64,000 nt of DNA from Deltaproteobacteria bacterium (GCA_006226595.1 SBGP01000109.1:31687-95686); one strand, 5' to 3'. Shown: positions 1 through 9,298, counted from the first letter of the stretch. Notes: generated by a model not told the origin, from the letters alone. Translations and numbers: made by a program.

Positions 1-425
1 CGCCGGTCGATGACGAAGAACTTGTCGTGCATGATGTGGGCGTTGTTGCCCACCACCATCGGCACCTGGCGGTCCTCGAGCTGCTGGTAGCCCGAGTTGT
101 ACAGGTGGCCGGCGTCACCGACGAAGCGCACCTTCACGCCGCGGTCGTAGGCGCGAATGACCGCATCGATCACCCGCTGGCGACCGAAGCCCATCACCGC
201 GATGTCGAGCTCGGCCTCGGCCATCTCGATCATGTCGACGAGCACGTCCTCGGCATCCGGCTCCCACAGGTTCTCGGGGCGGGTACCGGGCTCGTTGAAG
301 AAGAAGTCGAGACGCCCGCCGCGGGTCATGTCGTAGTCGGCCTGAGACGGCGCGGCGTTGCAGCCCGCGAGCATCGCGAGCGCGGCGCCCGCAAGGCACA
401 GTCGCTTGGTGAGTGCCTGGATCAC
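1..425 (-). CDS. Phospholipase D-like lipoprotein (partial, C-terminus off window)
   Basis: The gene runs off the left edge, so only about 141 N-terminal codons are seen. The GTG start at 425 overlaps the stop of the upstream gene (GTGA) and gives a lipoprotein signal with the lipobox Leu-Ala-Gly-Cys at residue 22. This is better than the internal ATG, which would cut the signal peptide. The visible part carries one phospholipase D half-domain ending in an intact HKD-type motif, His133-x-Lys135-x4-Asp140 (HDKFFVID). The PLD superfamily uses two such motifs for phosphodiester cleavage, and members act on phospholipids or on DNA. The second motif would lie outside the window. It is the last visible gene of a six-gene operon of exported proteins. 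Predicted site: inner or outer membrane, periplasmic or surface-facing. Nuclease versus lipase cannot be decided from sequence. Confidence 0.75.
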   Translation of the reverse strand, partial: MIQALTKRLCLAGAALAMLAGCNAAPSQADYDMTRGGRLDFFFNEPGTRPENLWEPDAEDVLVDMIEMAEAELDIAVMGFGRQRVIDAVIRAYDRGVKVRFVGDAGHLYNSGYQQLEDRQVPMVVGNNAHIMHDKFFVIDR

Positions 426-1552
426 AGGGCACCTCCGCGGGCGAAGTAGTCCTCGAACAGGGGCGCGAGCTCGTCGAGCAGGCCCTCCCGCTCGTTGTAG
501 TCGGTGAGCACCCACAGGGCGCCGTCGATGTACTGGTCGCTCGTGATCTCCACGCCGCTGTACGTGCGGGTCGCCGAGTACAGGTCGTGGGTGAGGATCA
601 TCGCCTTGCGCTCGCGCATGCGCTGGTCGACCGGCGAGGGCGCGTAGTCGAAGAGCACGAAGGTCGGCATCACCTCGTCCTGAACCTGGCGCTTCTGGAC
701 GTTGGGCGTGTTGTTCGTGAACTCACGCGACAGCGGCGCGTAGGAGGTCGCGTAGTTGGGGCCGACGACGACGCGCACGTCGAAGCCGGCGGCCGCCTTC
801 TGCTCGAGCGCGAAGATCAGGCCCTCGTTGGCGAGGTCGTCAGTGACCACCCACACGCTACCCATCGCCCCGTAGGTGGAGTCGATGATGCGCTTGGTGA
901 CGCGCTCCTGCGGTCCGAGCCACAGCTCGAAGTTCGCGGCGGCATCGATGGGGTACATCCACCGGGAGTCGGCCACGGACTTGGCAGGCGCCGAGAACGC
1001 GGTGAGCGCGGTGGCGTCCACGCCGCCCATGAGCTGGTTGTGCTCGGTGAGCAGGTCGCGGATGAGGTCTTCACCGCGGCCTTCGAGATGCAGGCGCGTG
1101 CCGTCGGCAAGGCGACCGGCCTCGGTGCTGGTCACGAACCGGCGCTTGTCGGCCACCGCGAAGTTGTGGCTCATGATCGTCTTGTCCGACGACCACGACA
1201 CGTCCGCGTTGAGCGCGAAGTCGAAGTAGCCCACGCCCATGTCGGTGTGGGAGACCGCGACGCCCGCCGCCTCGAGGTCGGCCACCGCCTGGTTCGCGGA
1301 GTCACCGTCGATGACGAGCTCGACGAGCACGCCGCGCTGGTGGGCCGCGAGCAGTGCGTCGGTGACGGACGGGTCCTCGACCGAGGAGATCGCGATGTGC
1401 AGGCTCGACTCGGCGCCGTCGATCAGCGACACGAACGGAGCGTTCGCCTCGCTGGCCGTGGCCGGGCGGCTCAGCTGCACGCTGTGGAACATGTCCTCGA
1501 CGCCGGGGGCGGCGTTGCAGGCACACAGCAGAAGAAGAGGGAGACTACGCAT
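422..1552 (-). CDS. Degenerate phospholipase D-like lipoprotein
   Basis: The product is 376 residues, with a short lipoprotein signal (Cys12). The start is the ATG at 1552, which overlaps the preceding stop (TGATG). An in-frame extension to 1717 would add a non-signal, shadow-like stretch. Two PLD-like halves can be recognised by their strand pattern (residues about 40-150 and 220-350). In the first, the position of the HKD motif reads SHNFAVAD: the catalytic His and Lys are replaced and only the Asp remains. The second half has no His-x-Lys motif at all. It is therefore probably a non-catalytic paralogue of the next gene, which keeps HDK in its visible part. The two could form a heterodimer or share a substrate. 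The protein is exported, in an operon with a porin and OB-fold/lamin-tail-like lipoproteins. Confidence 0.7.
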   Translation of the reverse strand: MRSLPLLLLCACNAAPGVEDMFHSVQLSRPATASEANAPFVSLIDGAESSLHIAISSVEDPSVTDALLAAHQRGVLVELVIDGDSANQAVADLEAAGVAVSHTDMGVGYFDFALNADVSWSSDKTIMSHNFAVADKRRFVTSTEAGRLADGTRLHLEGRGEDLIRDLLTEHNQLMGGVDATALTAFSAPAKSVADSRWMYPIDAAANFELWLGPQERVTKRIIDSTYGAMGSVWVVTDDLANEGLIFALEQKAAAGFDVRVVVGPNYATSYAPLSREFTNNTPNVQKRQVQDEVMPTFVLFDYAPSPVDQRMRERKAMILTHDLYSATRTYSGVEITSDQYIDGALWVLTDYNEREGLLDELAPLFEDYFARGGAL

Positions 1553-2319
1553 CAGTCCAGTGCTCCCGTAGAGAACGCGCCGCTGTAGTCGACGCTGTTC
1601 GGCAGACCCGGCGAAGCGTGGGTGCGCTCCTGGCAGTCCGGGTGCACGAAGTCGGTGTTCGGCAAGATGGACGAGGGGTCGATGCCGCGCGGCAGCTGCT
1701 TGGTGTAGTGGTGCCACGACTGCGGCTCGTTGCCGCGACCGCCGAACATGAGCTCGACCTTCTCCATCGACCGGCTGGTGTGGAGGTCGTAGCCACCCGC
1801 GAACGGCGGCATGTACTTGTCGCCGGCGGGCTCGATCAGGCGCTCGTCGCGGTCGCGCAGGGTGATCCGGAAGGGATCGCCGTACGGAAGCTCGAGGTCC
1901 GGGATCAGCCAGGTCGCGCCCAGGAAGCAGCCGTTCTGCTCACCGGTCGCGTTCTCGCGGGTCTGGGTCGCGACGAACACGTGCCCGCCGACATCGATGG
2001 TGACGTCGGTGTCCGGGAGGATGTACGTGCGCTCGGCGGTGCCCTCGACCCACAGCTGCCAGCCCGACAGGTTCATCGGGCGGTCGCCTTCGTTGCGGAT
2101 CTCGATGAAGATGTCGGTCGGGTCCCAGCGACGGCCGCCGCCGTCGAGGTTGCGGACGCTACCGGACCACAGGATCTCGGTGATCTTCACGCTGCCGCGC
2201 TCGCCAGAGTTCGCCCCACCGTCGGTACCCGTGCGGTAGCCGACGGTCTGCGTCTGCTCGTCCGACGGGTCGGTGTTGCACCCCGCGAGCAGGGCGATGG
2301 GGAGGAGGAGGCGAAGCAT
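1552..2319 (-). CDS. Lamin-tail-domain-like lipoprotein
   Basis: The product is 255 residues, with lipobox Leu-Ala-Gly-Cys at residue 14. The ATG at 2319 overlaps the stop of the upstream porin gene (TGATG), so I prefer it to an ATG three codons earlier. Residues about 40-150 have the lamin-tail (LTD) signature: a start like ITEILWSG, then a core of the type FIEIRNEGD...NLSGWQLWVEG, and later GGHVFVAT. LTDs are immunoglobulin-like folds common in secreted bacterial nucleases and surface proteins. The C-terminal half (Trp/His-rich, HTSRSMEKVEL, SPGLPN) matches the usual closing part of such domains. No catalytic motif is visible. Its place between a porin and two PLD-like lipoproteins suggests an accessory or binding role in the same surface system. 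Confidence 0.7.
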   Translation of the reverse strand: MLRLLLPIALLAGCNTDPSDEQTQTVGYRTGTDGGANSGERGSVKITEILWSGSVRNLDGGGRRWDPTDIFIEIRNEGDRPMNLSGWQLWVEGTAERTYILPDTDVTIDVGGHVFVATQTRENATGEQNGCFLGATWLIPDLELPYGDPFRITLRDRDERLIEPAGDKYMPPFAGGYDLHTSRSMEKVELMFGGRGNEPQSWHHYTKQLPRGIDPSSILPNTDFVHPDCQERTHASPGLPNSVDYSGAFSTGALD

Positions 2320-3914
2320 CAGAACCACACCTTGGAGCGAGCCGACAGGGCCCAGCCCATCTCCTCGCCGCCGAGCTGGTCACCGGCGATGCGGCTGATC
2401 GGAATCGCGTAGTACTCGCCGGGCAGGAACATGGCGCCGACGAGCCCGAAGTCCACGTGCAGCGGATCGGGGGTGTTGGCGTTCTCCATGATGCGGCTGT
2501 ACTGGATGCCGAGGTTGATCTCGCTGCCGAGGCTCTTGCCGAGACGCTCCTGGGCCTTGAACTCGTCGCGGCTGTAGCCGAACGGCGGGTCCATGGTGTC
2601 CACGTTGGCGAAGTCGAGGCCGGTGAGGCCCGTGTCCTTCATGTTCCAGAAGCCGGCGTTGAACGACAGCGGACCGGGCAGGTGGTACGCGGCCTCGGCG
2701 TGGATGACCTGGGTGCCGCCCTTGCGGTCGGGCTCGTGCAGATCCTCGGACAGGCCCCAGGAGCCGATGTAGGCGGTGGGGTGCCAGCCCATGAAGCGGC
2801 TGGTGAGGTGGCCGCCGATGTGCTGGGCCTTCATGCCGACGTAGCCGTGGTTCTCCATGAGTCCGTTGCCCGCGTAGGTCGGGCCGAAGGCCATGAAGTA
2901 GTCGGCCACGGCGACCAGGCCGTTCTGGTCGGCCTCGGAGCGGTCGCGCGTGTCGACGGAGAGGCCGCCGAGGATCGCGATGCCGTCGGTCTTCGCGTCG
3001 ATGGCGACGAGCTCCTTGCGGTCGATACCGGTGGAGGCGTCGAAGCTCACGAAGGGCGTGACCGGGCCGACGCTGTACGCGGCGCGAACGCCGAAGTTGG
3101 CGACCCAGTCGTTGTCGGCGAAGTTGCCGAGGTTGCCGTCGTACGAGATGTCGGCACCGGAGCCCATGGCGCCGATGTCGGTGTACCAGGCGTAGGCGCG
3201 GGCATCGAGGCCCTCGACCGCGTCGTCGACGGTGAGGAGCAGGCCGTGCCGGCGGGTCATGCTCTCGCCGCGGAAGTTGAACGGCGAGCCAGGGAACTGG
3301 GACACGAACTGCGCGAACACGATGTCGTCGTCCGCACCGGCCTGGCTCGGGACCTCGATCGGGAACGCGGTGATCGTGCCGAAGCCGCTGATCGGCTTGT
3401 CGACGCGGATACCATCGATGTTGTCCGAGATGATGAACTCGTCGGTCGGCAGCCCGCCCATGCGGAAGAACTGGCGTCCCATGGTCACGGCAAGCGCGTC
3501 GTCGCCGGGCCCGAACTTGACCTGCGCGTTGAGCTGGCGGACGAAGATCATGCCGCCGAACGCGTTGGTCATACCGAGCTGGTCGCCACCCCACATGCCG
3601 CGGTGGGACACGTCGATCGCGAACAGGACCTGCTCGTGCGCCTGGAAGCGGATGTTGCTGTCGATCGAGGTGAACGCGAAGCTGCTGCGATCGTCACTGT
3701 CGAGGATGGCCTGGTCGCTCGCGATGTCGAGGGGGCGGAAGTCCATGTTGTTGGACTCGTGCCACTCGGTACCGACGGCGATGTCGGCGGTGAGCGGCGC
3801 GCTCTCCTCGGCATCCTCGATGAGGACCGGGGTCTTGAACTCGTCGGGGTCCTGGGCGTGGGCGAGGACCGGGAGCGCAAGGGCGACGAGGCCCAGCGCG
3901 AAGCGGGTGTGCAT
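2319..3914 (-). CDS. Outer-membrane beta-barrel (porin-like) protein
   Basis: The product is 531 residues, with a Sec signal peptide cleaved near Ala20 (LAHA|QDPDEF). The rest alternates short amphipathic strands with polar loops rich in Gly, Asp and aromatic residues, and ends in a terminal Phe (SKVWF), the usual signal for outer-membrane barrel assembly. I cannot name a specific porin family. The length suits a barrel of about 16-18 strands. The ATG at 3914 is preceded by a GAGAGAGCTC purine run as ribosome-binding site. It is third in the operon, 28 bases after the OB-fold-like lipoprotein gene, and its stop overlaps the next start. It is likely the membrane channel of the surface system encoded around it. 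Confidence 0.7.
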   Translation of the reverse strand: MHTRFALGLVALALPVLAHAQDPDEFKTPVLIEDAEESAPLTADIAVGTEWHESNNMDFRPLDIASDQAILDSDDRSSFAFTSIDSNIRFQAHEQVLFAIDVSHRGMWGGDQLGMTNAFGGMIFVRQLNAQVKFGPGDDALAVTMGRQFFRMGGLPTDEFIISDNIDGIRVDKPISGFGTITAFPIEVPSQAGADDDIVFAQFVSQFPGSPFNFRGESMTRRHGLLLTVDDAVEGLDARAYAWYTDIGAMGSGADISYDGNLGNFADNDWVANFGVRAAYSVGPVTPFVSFDASTGIDRKELVAIDAKTDGIAILGGLSVDTRDRSEADQNGLVAVADYFMAFGPTYAGNGLMENHGYVGMKAQHIGGHLTSRFMGWHPTAYIGSWGLSEDLHEPDRKGGTQVIHAEAAYHLPGPLSFNAGFWNMKDTGLTGLDFANVDTMDPPFGYSRDEFKAQERLGKSLGSEINLGIQYSRIMENANTPDPLHVDFGLVGAMFLPGEYYAIPISRIAGDQLGGEEMGWALSARSKVWF

Positions 3915-3942
3915 GGAGCTCTCTCGGGCTGGATGCGGGGCG

Positions 3943-4773
3943 CTAGTCGAGGACTTCGAGCTGGCCCACGCGCATCACGACGATGCGGAAGGTGGAAAAG
4001 CTGTACAGCATGGGGCCGGTCACCTGGAGCCGGGTGCCGATGGGGAAGCCGATGCCGCGGCGGTTGAGCTCGGCATCGAGCGAGACCCAGTAGATCTCGC
4101 CGTTGTCACCCTCGACGCTGAACTCTCCGAAGGTGTCCTTCTCGGAGAGCACGGTGCCGACGATGCGCTTGGTGCGGCCCACCTCGCCACGGCTGGTGGC
4201 GATGTCGGACGGCTGGATGAGCATCTCTTCGTAGTAGATGGGCTCGGGGCCGCGCTCGACGCTGAGCACGTCGTGGGCGTAGACCATGTCGACGTCGAAG
4301 GTGGTGCGCACACCGCGGACCTTGAGGCGCACGCGGTCGCCCATGTCGAAGTGCGCGACCTTGGAGTCGCCGAGCACGAAGAAGCCGCCGGTGGCGTCCT
4401 CGATGAAGTAGCTGCCGTAGTACTTCTCGTCGCCGTCGCAGCCCTCGGTCTTGAAGTAGTACCGGGGATGGAGCGTCACGACGCCCTCGATCTCGAAGGG
4501 CAGCTCGCTGCTCTCCGAGCTCGGGCAGCCGGCCGCGCCGTAGCCGTCGCCGACGGCGAACACGGGGTCGCCACCGGACACGGGGAACAGCGAGGCCTTG
4601 AAGTCACCGATCGCCTCGCCGGCGTTGGGCGCGGCGTACGGCTGGTCGGTGTACTCGAGAGGCTCCTCGACATCGAGCACCACACCCGGCTGGTACCAGG
4701 TGGTGTAGTCCTCGGGCTCGCCGCGCACATCGGCGCACGCGGCGAGGAGCAGCAGGAAGGGCAAGGCGCGCAT
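3943..4773 (-). CDS. OB-fold-like lipoprotein
   Basis: The product is 276 residues. The chosen ATG at 4773 has GGAGG eight bases upstream and gives a lipoprotein signal (lipobox Ala-Ala-Cys13). An in-frame start at 4800 would put charged residues before the signal. The mature part contains two stretches with the strand pattern of OB-fold domains (about residues 85-165 and 190-276), of the type seen in secreted nuclease accessory domains: phrases like GSYFIEDATGGFFVLGD and TRLQVTGPMLYSFSTFRIVV. Two Cys in the first stretch may form a disulfide. No catalytic residues are evident. It sits between a second OB-like lipoprotein gene and the porin gene. The fold call is by eye and should be treated as tentative. 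Export is well supported. Confidence 0.6.
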   Translation of the reverse strand: MRALPFLLLLAACADVRGEPEDYTTWYQPGVVLDVEEPLEYTDQPYAAPNAGEAIGDFKASLFPVSGGDPVFAVGDGYGAAGCPSSESSELPFEIEGVVTLHPRYYFKTEGCDGDEKYYGSYFIEDATGGFFVLGDSKVAHFDMGDRVRLKVRGVRTTFDVDMVYAHDVLSVERGPEPIYYEEMLIQPSDIATSRGEVGRTKRIVGTVLSEKDTFGEFSVEGDNGEIYWVSLDAELNRRGIGFPIGTRLQVTGPMLYSFSTFRIVVMRVGQLEVLD

Positions 4774-4823
4774 GCGTGGAGCCTCCGGGGGCGCCCACAC
4801 GAGCGCCGCCGTGCGTGCAGATC

Positions 4824-5690
<867 letters not shown>

Positions 5691-5936
5691 GAGAAGGCTC
5701 CTGCGCGCATGGGATCGTTGATCCACGAAAAAGGTGGCCCCATGTAATCCATCCTGGAGGCCTGTGGCTGTGACAGGTGTGTCCAAACCCCGAGAAGAAG
5801 CCGCACGCGCAGCAGAACTCATTTCGTTGACATCTCCTGGACATGCACACAACCGACGTTGCGGGCCGCGAACTCACACAGAGTGCTTGAACCCCTCCCC
5901 TCTCTTGTTCCGCGTTGAGTACACTGCCGCGAGATC

Positions 5937-7436
5937 ATGGCATCCGGTAGACCACCCCACTTCCCGCCAGGGACCGCCATCGGCACCCGCTTCACCGTGG
6001 AGGGGTTGGTGCGTCTGTCCGAGGGGCGGATGTTCTACCTGGTCAACGATCGGCGTCCTGACCAGGAATTCGCCCATTGCTGGGACTGTGGGAAGTCCGA
6101 CAATCCCCGCGAGTCCGCCAAGTGCGAGCAGTGCGGGAGCGACCTCCGCGGACGCCGGTTCCTGATGTCCGCGCGCTGGGACGAGAAGCGCTTCAAGGCC
6201 TACGAAGCCTTCTTCGCGCTCAAGTTGCGCCACCCCGGACTCGCCTCCCCGATCGAGGTGCTCCGAAAAGATGGCCAGCTGCTGTCGATCATCCCCTACA
6301 ACGGCGAGGGGCTGATGCTCGACGAAGCGGCCCCGCTGTCGAACGCACGTGTGCTGGATGTGGGACAGCGGATCGCCGGCATGGTCGCGTGGCTGCAGCG
6401 CCACGGCGTGAAGCTCGCGAAGCTCACTCGCGCCAACATGCTGATCTCGCCGGACAACACCGTGCGGCTGTTCGACCTCGAGGTCAGCGACGTGCTCCCC
6501 GGGCCCGTCCCAGAGGCCGAGCGTGCCACCGAGCTCAAGTCGCTGGGCTTCATCCTCCGTCGCTACTGCAACGTCGAGGCCGAGGACCTGACCGCGTTCC
6601 TCGCGTCGACCGAAGAGGGCGCCTACCCCACGCCCGCCGCCTTCGGTCGCGCCGTCGAGCAGCGCTTCCCCGCCTTCGAGGGCGTGACCTACAAGCCCCT
6701 GACCGGCGCGATGTCCGATGTCGGCCTGGTCCGACAGCTCAACGAGGACAACTGGGGCTGGCGCAAGCTCTCGAACCGCGCACGTCTGTACGTCGTCGCC
6801 GACGGCATGGGCGGACACGACGGCGGTGAGGTCGCGAGCGACGTCGCCGTGCGCACGATCTGCAAGGTCGCCTTCGAGCGCGAGAACAGCGAGAACCCCC
6901 ACGAGGATCTCGATGCTGTCGAGAACCTGCTCGACGAGGCGTTCCAGTCCGCGAACAACACGGTCAAGTCGCAGGCCGAAGAGAAGGGCAACGACATGGG
7001 CACCACGCTCGTGGCGCTGCTCATGCTCGAGAATCGCGTGGCCTTCCTCGCGAACGTCGGCGACAGCCGCGCATACCTGATCCGCGACGGGCAGCTGCAC
7101 CAGGTCTCCAAGGACCACAGCCTCGTCGCGAAGATGGTGGAGCGCGGCAAGCTCACCAAGGAAGAGGCGCGCGTGCACCCGCACAGCAACATCCTCCTCC
7201 GCACGGTGGGCACCGAGCGCGATGTCGAGATCGACATCTTCCGCGTCGACGTGGAGCGCGGCGATCGCATCCTCATGTGCTCCGACGGTCTGTGGGGCGA
7301 GGTCGAGGATCGCGACATCGAGGGCATCCTCAACACCTACGGCGATCCGCGCATCGCGAGCCGCGAGCTCGTGCGGGCGGCCCATCAGGGCGGCGGCAAG
7401 GACAACGTCACCCTGGCGATCGTCGAGGTCTCCTGA
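5937..7436 (+). CDS. Zinc ribbon - pseudokinase - PP2C phosphatase fusion
   Basis: 499 residues. The N-terminal part (1-240) has the outline of a Hanks-type kinase but lacks its catalytic residues. The Lys region is replaced by a zinc ribbon (Cys48, Cys51, Cys63, Cys66), the HRD-loop position reads KLAKLTRANMLI, and the DFG position reads FDLE. The C-terminal part (about 255-499) is a complete PP2C Ser/Thr phosphatase with the metal-binding Asp motifs: DVGLVRQLNEDN, VVADGMGGHDGG, GDSRAYLIR, SDGLWGEV and GGKDNVT. The phosphatase therefore looks active while the kinase half is probably a binding or regulatory module. It has no membrane segment, so it is cytoplasmic. A perfect TTGACA (5827-5832) lies upstream without a clear -10. 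It probably counters one of the cell's Hanks kinases. A membrane-tailed kinase gene lies at 39490-41196, but nothing links the two. Confidence 0.85.
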   Translation: MASGRPPHFPPGTAIGTRFTVEGLVRLSEGRMFYLVNDRRPDQEFAHCWDCGKSDNPRESAKCEQCGSDLRGRRFLMSARWDEKRFKAYEAFFALKLRHPGLASPIEVLRKDGQLLSIIPYNGEGLMLDEAAPLSNARVLDVGQRIAGMVAWLQRHGVKLAKLTRANMLISPDNTVRLFDLEVSDVLPGPVPEAERATELKSLGFILRRYCNVEAEDLTAFLASTEEGAYPTPAAFGRAVEQRFPAFEGVTYKPLTGAMSDVGLVRQLNEDNWGWRKLSNRARLYVVADGMGGHDGGEVASDVAVRTICKVAFERENSENPHEDLDAVENLLDEAFQSANNTVKSQAEEKGNDMGTTLVALLMLENRVAFLANVGDSRAYLIRDGQLHQVSKDHSLVAKMVERGKLTKEEARVHPHSNILLRTVGTERDVEIDIFRVDVERGDRILMCSDGLWGEVEDRDIEGILNTYGDPRIASRELVRAAHQGGGKDNVTLAIVEVS

Positions 7437-7672
7437 CCCGAGCGGTGCGCTGAGCGCCCGAGGGATCGTCGCAGACTCCCCGCTGGCGCTTGCCACTCCG
7501 GCGTTCGAGGGCCACGCACGCCGACCGGTGGTGCAGTGCATGCCCTGGACCGAAGGGGCCGCGCTGCTCCAGCGCCAGCCCGTGACCCAGCTCCGCGATA
7601 TTCGACTCGCTCCGTACGATATCGACTTGCCCGCGGGCGCCGGGGGCGCAGATTTCTCGAAAGGAGGAATCG

Positions 7673-8062
7673 ATGACCCCCCGCCGTCTGCGCCTGCTCG
7701 AGATCGCCACCGCCTGGCCGCTCGTCTACATGCTGATCTTCCTGGCCTTCTGGCTCGTGTGGATGGTCGGCATCGTCGGCGCCGGCACGCTGGCCCCTCG
7801 CCTGGACCCGATCGTGGTCCAGGGCGCCTTCTCGGGCGGCATGGCACTGTTCGCCGCGGTGATGGTGCTCCACGTGTTCACGATGGTCGAGAGCCTCGTG
7901 GTCATGGCGGTGCACGCGTACCTCGCCATCGCGGAGAACAGCGACCGCAACCAGGGACTGCTGTGGGCGCTGGTGTGCTTCTTCGGAGGCCCGATCGGCC
8001 AGCTGCTTCACATCGCGTTCGTGCTGCGACCGGCCACCCGCGGCGAGCTGGCCTCGGCCTGA
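7673..8062 (+). CDS. Small integral membrane protein, unknown
   Basis: 129 residues with about three hydrophobic segments: 13-37, 50-80 and 95-118. The strong ribosome-binding site AAAGGAGG, five bases before the ATG, fixes the start. The protein starts with a basic patch (TPRRLRLLE), which suggests the N-terminus inside. A short loop AIAENSDRNQG precedes the last segment, which contains FFGGPIGQLLHIAFVLRP. It resembles small membrane proteins of no known role, and I do not recognise a family. It lies 236 bases after the PP2C fusion, with its own likely transcript start in between. Confidence 0.7.
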   Translation: MTPRRLRLLEIATAWPLVYMLIFLAFWLVWMVGIVGAGTLAPRLDPIVVQGAFSGGMALFAAVMVLHVFTMVESLVVMAVHAYLAIAENSDRNQGLLWALVCFFGGPIGQLLHIAFVLRPATRGELASA

Positions 8063-8210
8063 CGCAGGGCGCGGCTTCTTCTCTCGGGAGGAGGTCGCGC
8101 CTCGTTGTGTCGAGCGCCGGCGTCGAGGCGCCCTCGAGCTCCCCGTGGCGTCGGGGTCCGCAAGCCGGGACCCGCGAATGGCCTGCCCGCCGATCGTGCG
8201 GCGGACGACG

Positions 8211-8253
8211 CAAAGAAAAAGGCGCTCGTCTCGCGAAGTGAGAGCCGAGCACC
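8211..8253 (-). terminator. Intrinsic terminator of the SRP RNA
   Basis: On the minus strand GGTGCTCG pairs with CGAGCGCC, enclosing an inner TCTC/GAGA stem, and is followed by TTTTTCTTT. The first arm overlaps the 3' arm of the SRP RNA closing helix, so the two structures compete. Confidence 0.7.
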
Positions 8254-8338
8254 CCCGCAGCCCCGAAGGGGCCGCTACCGTTGCTACCTTTCGGTCCTGG
8301 CGGGGTTCACGGGTTCCGGTCTACGGGACCCGACTCTC
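8240..8338 (-). ncRNA. ffs: Small signal recognition particle RNA (4.5S type)
   Basis: About 99 nt, read on the minus strand. The apical domain has the conserved SRP core CCAGGACCGAAAGGTAGCA: a GAAA tetraloop closed by ACC/GGT, with the symmetric internal loop (CAGG opposite AGCA) that binds the Ffh M domain. The ends close with GAGAGTCGGG pairing, with wobbles, to the 3' CTCGGCTCTC. Position supports the call, since tRNA-Ser and tadA lie directly upstream, a common bacterial arrangement with ffs. It guides nascent membrane and secreted proteins, via Ffh and FtsY, to the Sec machinery. Exact ends are approximate. Confidence 0.88.
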
Positions 8339-8365
8339 ATGACGCGGGACGAACGCCTTTAAAAG

Positions 8366-8453
<88 letters not shown>

Positions 8454-8489
8454 TAAGCGTTCTAGGGGGACGTGTGAGCGTAGCTGTGC

Positions 8490-8579
8490 TGGCGGAGGAG
8501 GCGGGATTCGAACCCGCGGTAGGCGTGAACCTACAGTGGATTTCGAATCCACCGCCTTCAACCACTCGGCCACCCCTCC
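8490..8579 (-). tRNA. tRNA-Ser (anticodon CGA)
   Basis: 90 nt on the minus strand with the 3' CCA encoded. The acceptor arm is GGAGGGG/CCTCC. The anticodon stem GTGGA/TCCAC holds the loop TTCGAAA, so the anticodon is CGA, decoding UCG, a major Ser codon at this GC content. It has a long variable arm. It lies 36 bases upstream of tRNA-Ser(GGA), probably on one transcript. Confidence 0.97.
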
Positions 8580-8593
8580 TTGATCAGCACCGC

Positions 8594-9064
8594 TTACCCC
8601 TTGCGCTTCCTCCGTAGCTCTCGAAAGAACTCCTTGAGGACCGCGCTGCAGTCGTGCTCCTCGATGCCCGTCACCACGTCGAAGCGGTGATTGAGGGCGG
8701 GATTGCTCGACAGGTCGTCGAGGGTCCCGAGGAAGCCTCCCTTGGGGTCGCTGCAACCGTACACACACCGCTCGATCCGCGAGAGCACCATGGCGCCAGC
8801 ACACATCGGGCAGGGCTCGAGGGTGACGTAGACCGTGCATCCTTCGAGTCGCCAGCTCCCCAGCGCCTCCGCCGCGCGTCGCATGGCGAGCAGCTCGGCG
8901 TGAGCAGTGGGGTCCTGCAGGTGTTCCCGCAGGTTGTGGCCGCGCGCGATGATCCGGTCGTCGTGGACCACGACGGATCCGACCGGTACCTCCCCGAGCT
9001 CCGCTGCCAGAGCAGCCTCGGCGAGGGCTTCGCGCATGTAGTGGTGGTGGACGGAATCGTTCAC
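8594..9064 (-). CDS. tadA: tRNA-specific adenosine deaminase
   Basis: Converts A34 to inosine in the wobble position of tRNA-Arg(ACG). About 156 residues from the GTG at 9064. It has the deaminase zinc motifs THAE-like AHAELLAMR (His ligand and catalytic Glu) and PCPMCAGA (two Cys ligands), and the family ending with Phe/Arg-rich FFRELRRKRKG. The substrate-binding region GCSDPKGGFLGTL is typical. The start is uncertain. The frame stays open to an ATG at 9139, but family members begin just before the MREALAEA-type helix. The GTG at 9064 has GGTGGA close by, and an ATG at 9037 is also possible. It lies 14 bases upstream of two tRNA-Ser genes and the SRP RNA on the same strand. Confidence 0.93.
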   Translation of the reverse strand: MNDSVHHHYMREALAEAALAAELGEVPVGSVVVHDDRIIARGHNLREHLQDPTAHAELLAMRRAAEALGSWRLEGCTVYVTLEPCPMCAGAMVLSRIERCVYGCSDPKGGFLGTLDDLSSNPALNHRFDVVTGIEEHDCSAVLKEFFRELRRKRKG

Positions 9065-9270
9065 ATTCCACCGTTCAAAGAGCGGCGGGCGTGTGCCCTG
9101 GAACGGCCCGTGTTTATGCGCGCGGTGGGGGTGTGTCAACCACGAAACGACGTGGACGGCCGAAAGGCATCCGGATCGTCGCGCTCACCACCGTGGGACT
9201 TTCTCTCGTCGGCAGCCAAAGCCGCACGACCCCGGCCACCGCGGGAGCACACGTCCCCTGGACACACCAC

Positions 9271-9298
9271 TTGACCCGCGGTGGTAGGCTCCTACCTG
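9271..9298 (+). promoter_or_regulatory. Putative promoter and overlapping palindrome
   Basis: TTGACC (9271-9276) and TACCTG (9293-9298) are spaced by 16 bases. A perfect palindrome GGTAGG-CT-CCTACC (9283-9296) covers the spacer and the -10, as an operator might. This lies 57 bases before the hydrolase-like start. Confidence 0.35.

Noticed and set aside
8063..8210. A small gene between the membrane protein and the SRP RNA
   Set aside because: Short frames exist on both strands, but none has a ribosome-binding site or plausible composition. I see nothing here beyond GC-rich hairpins.
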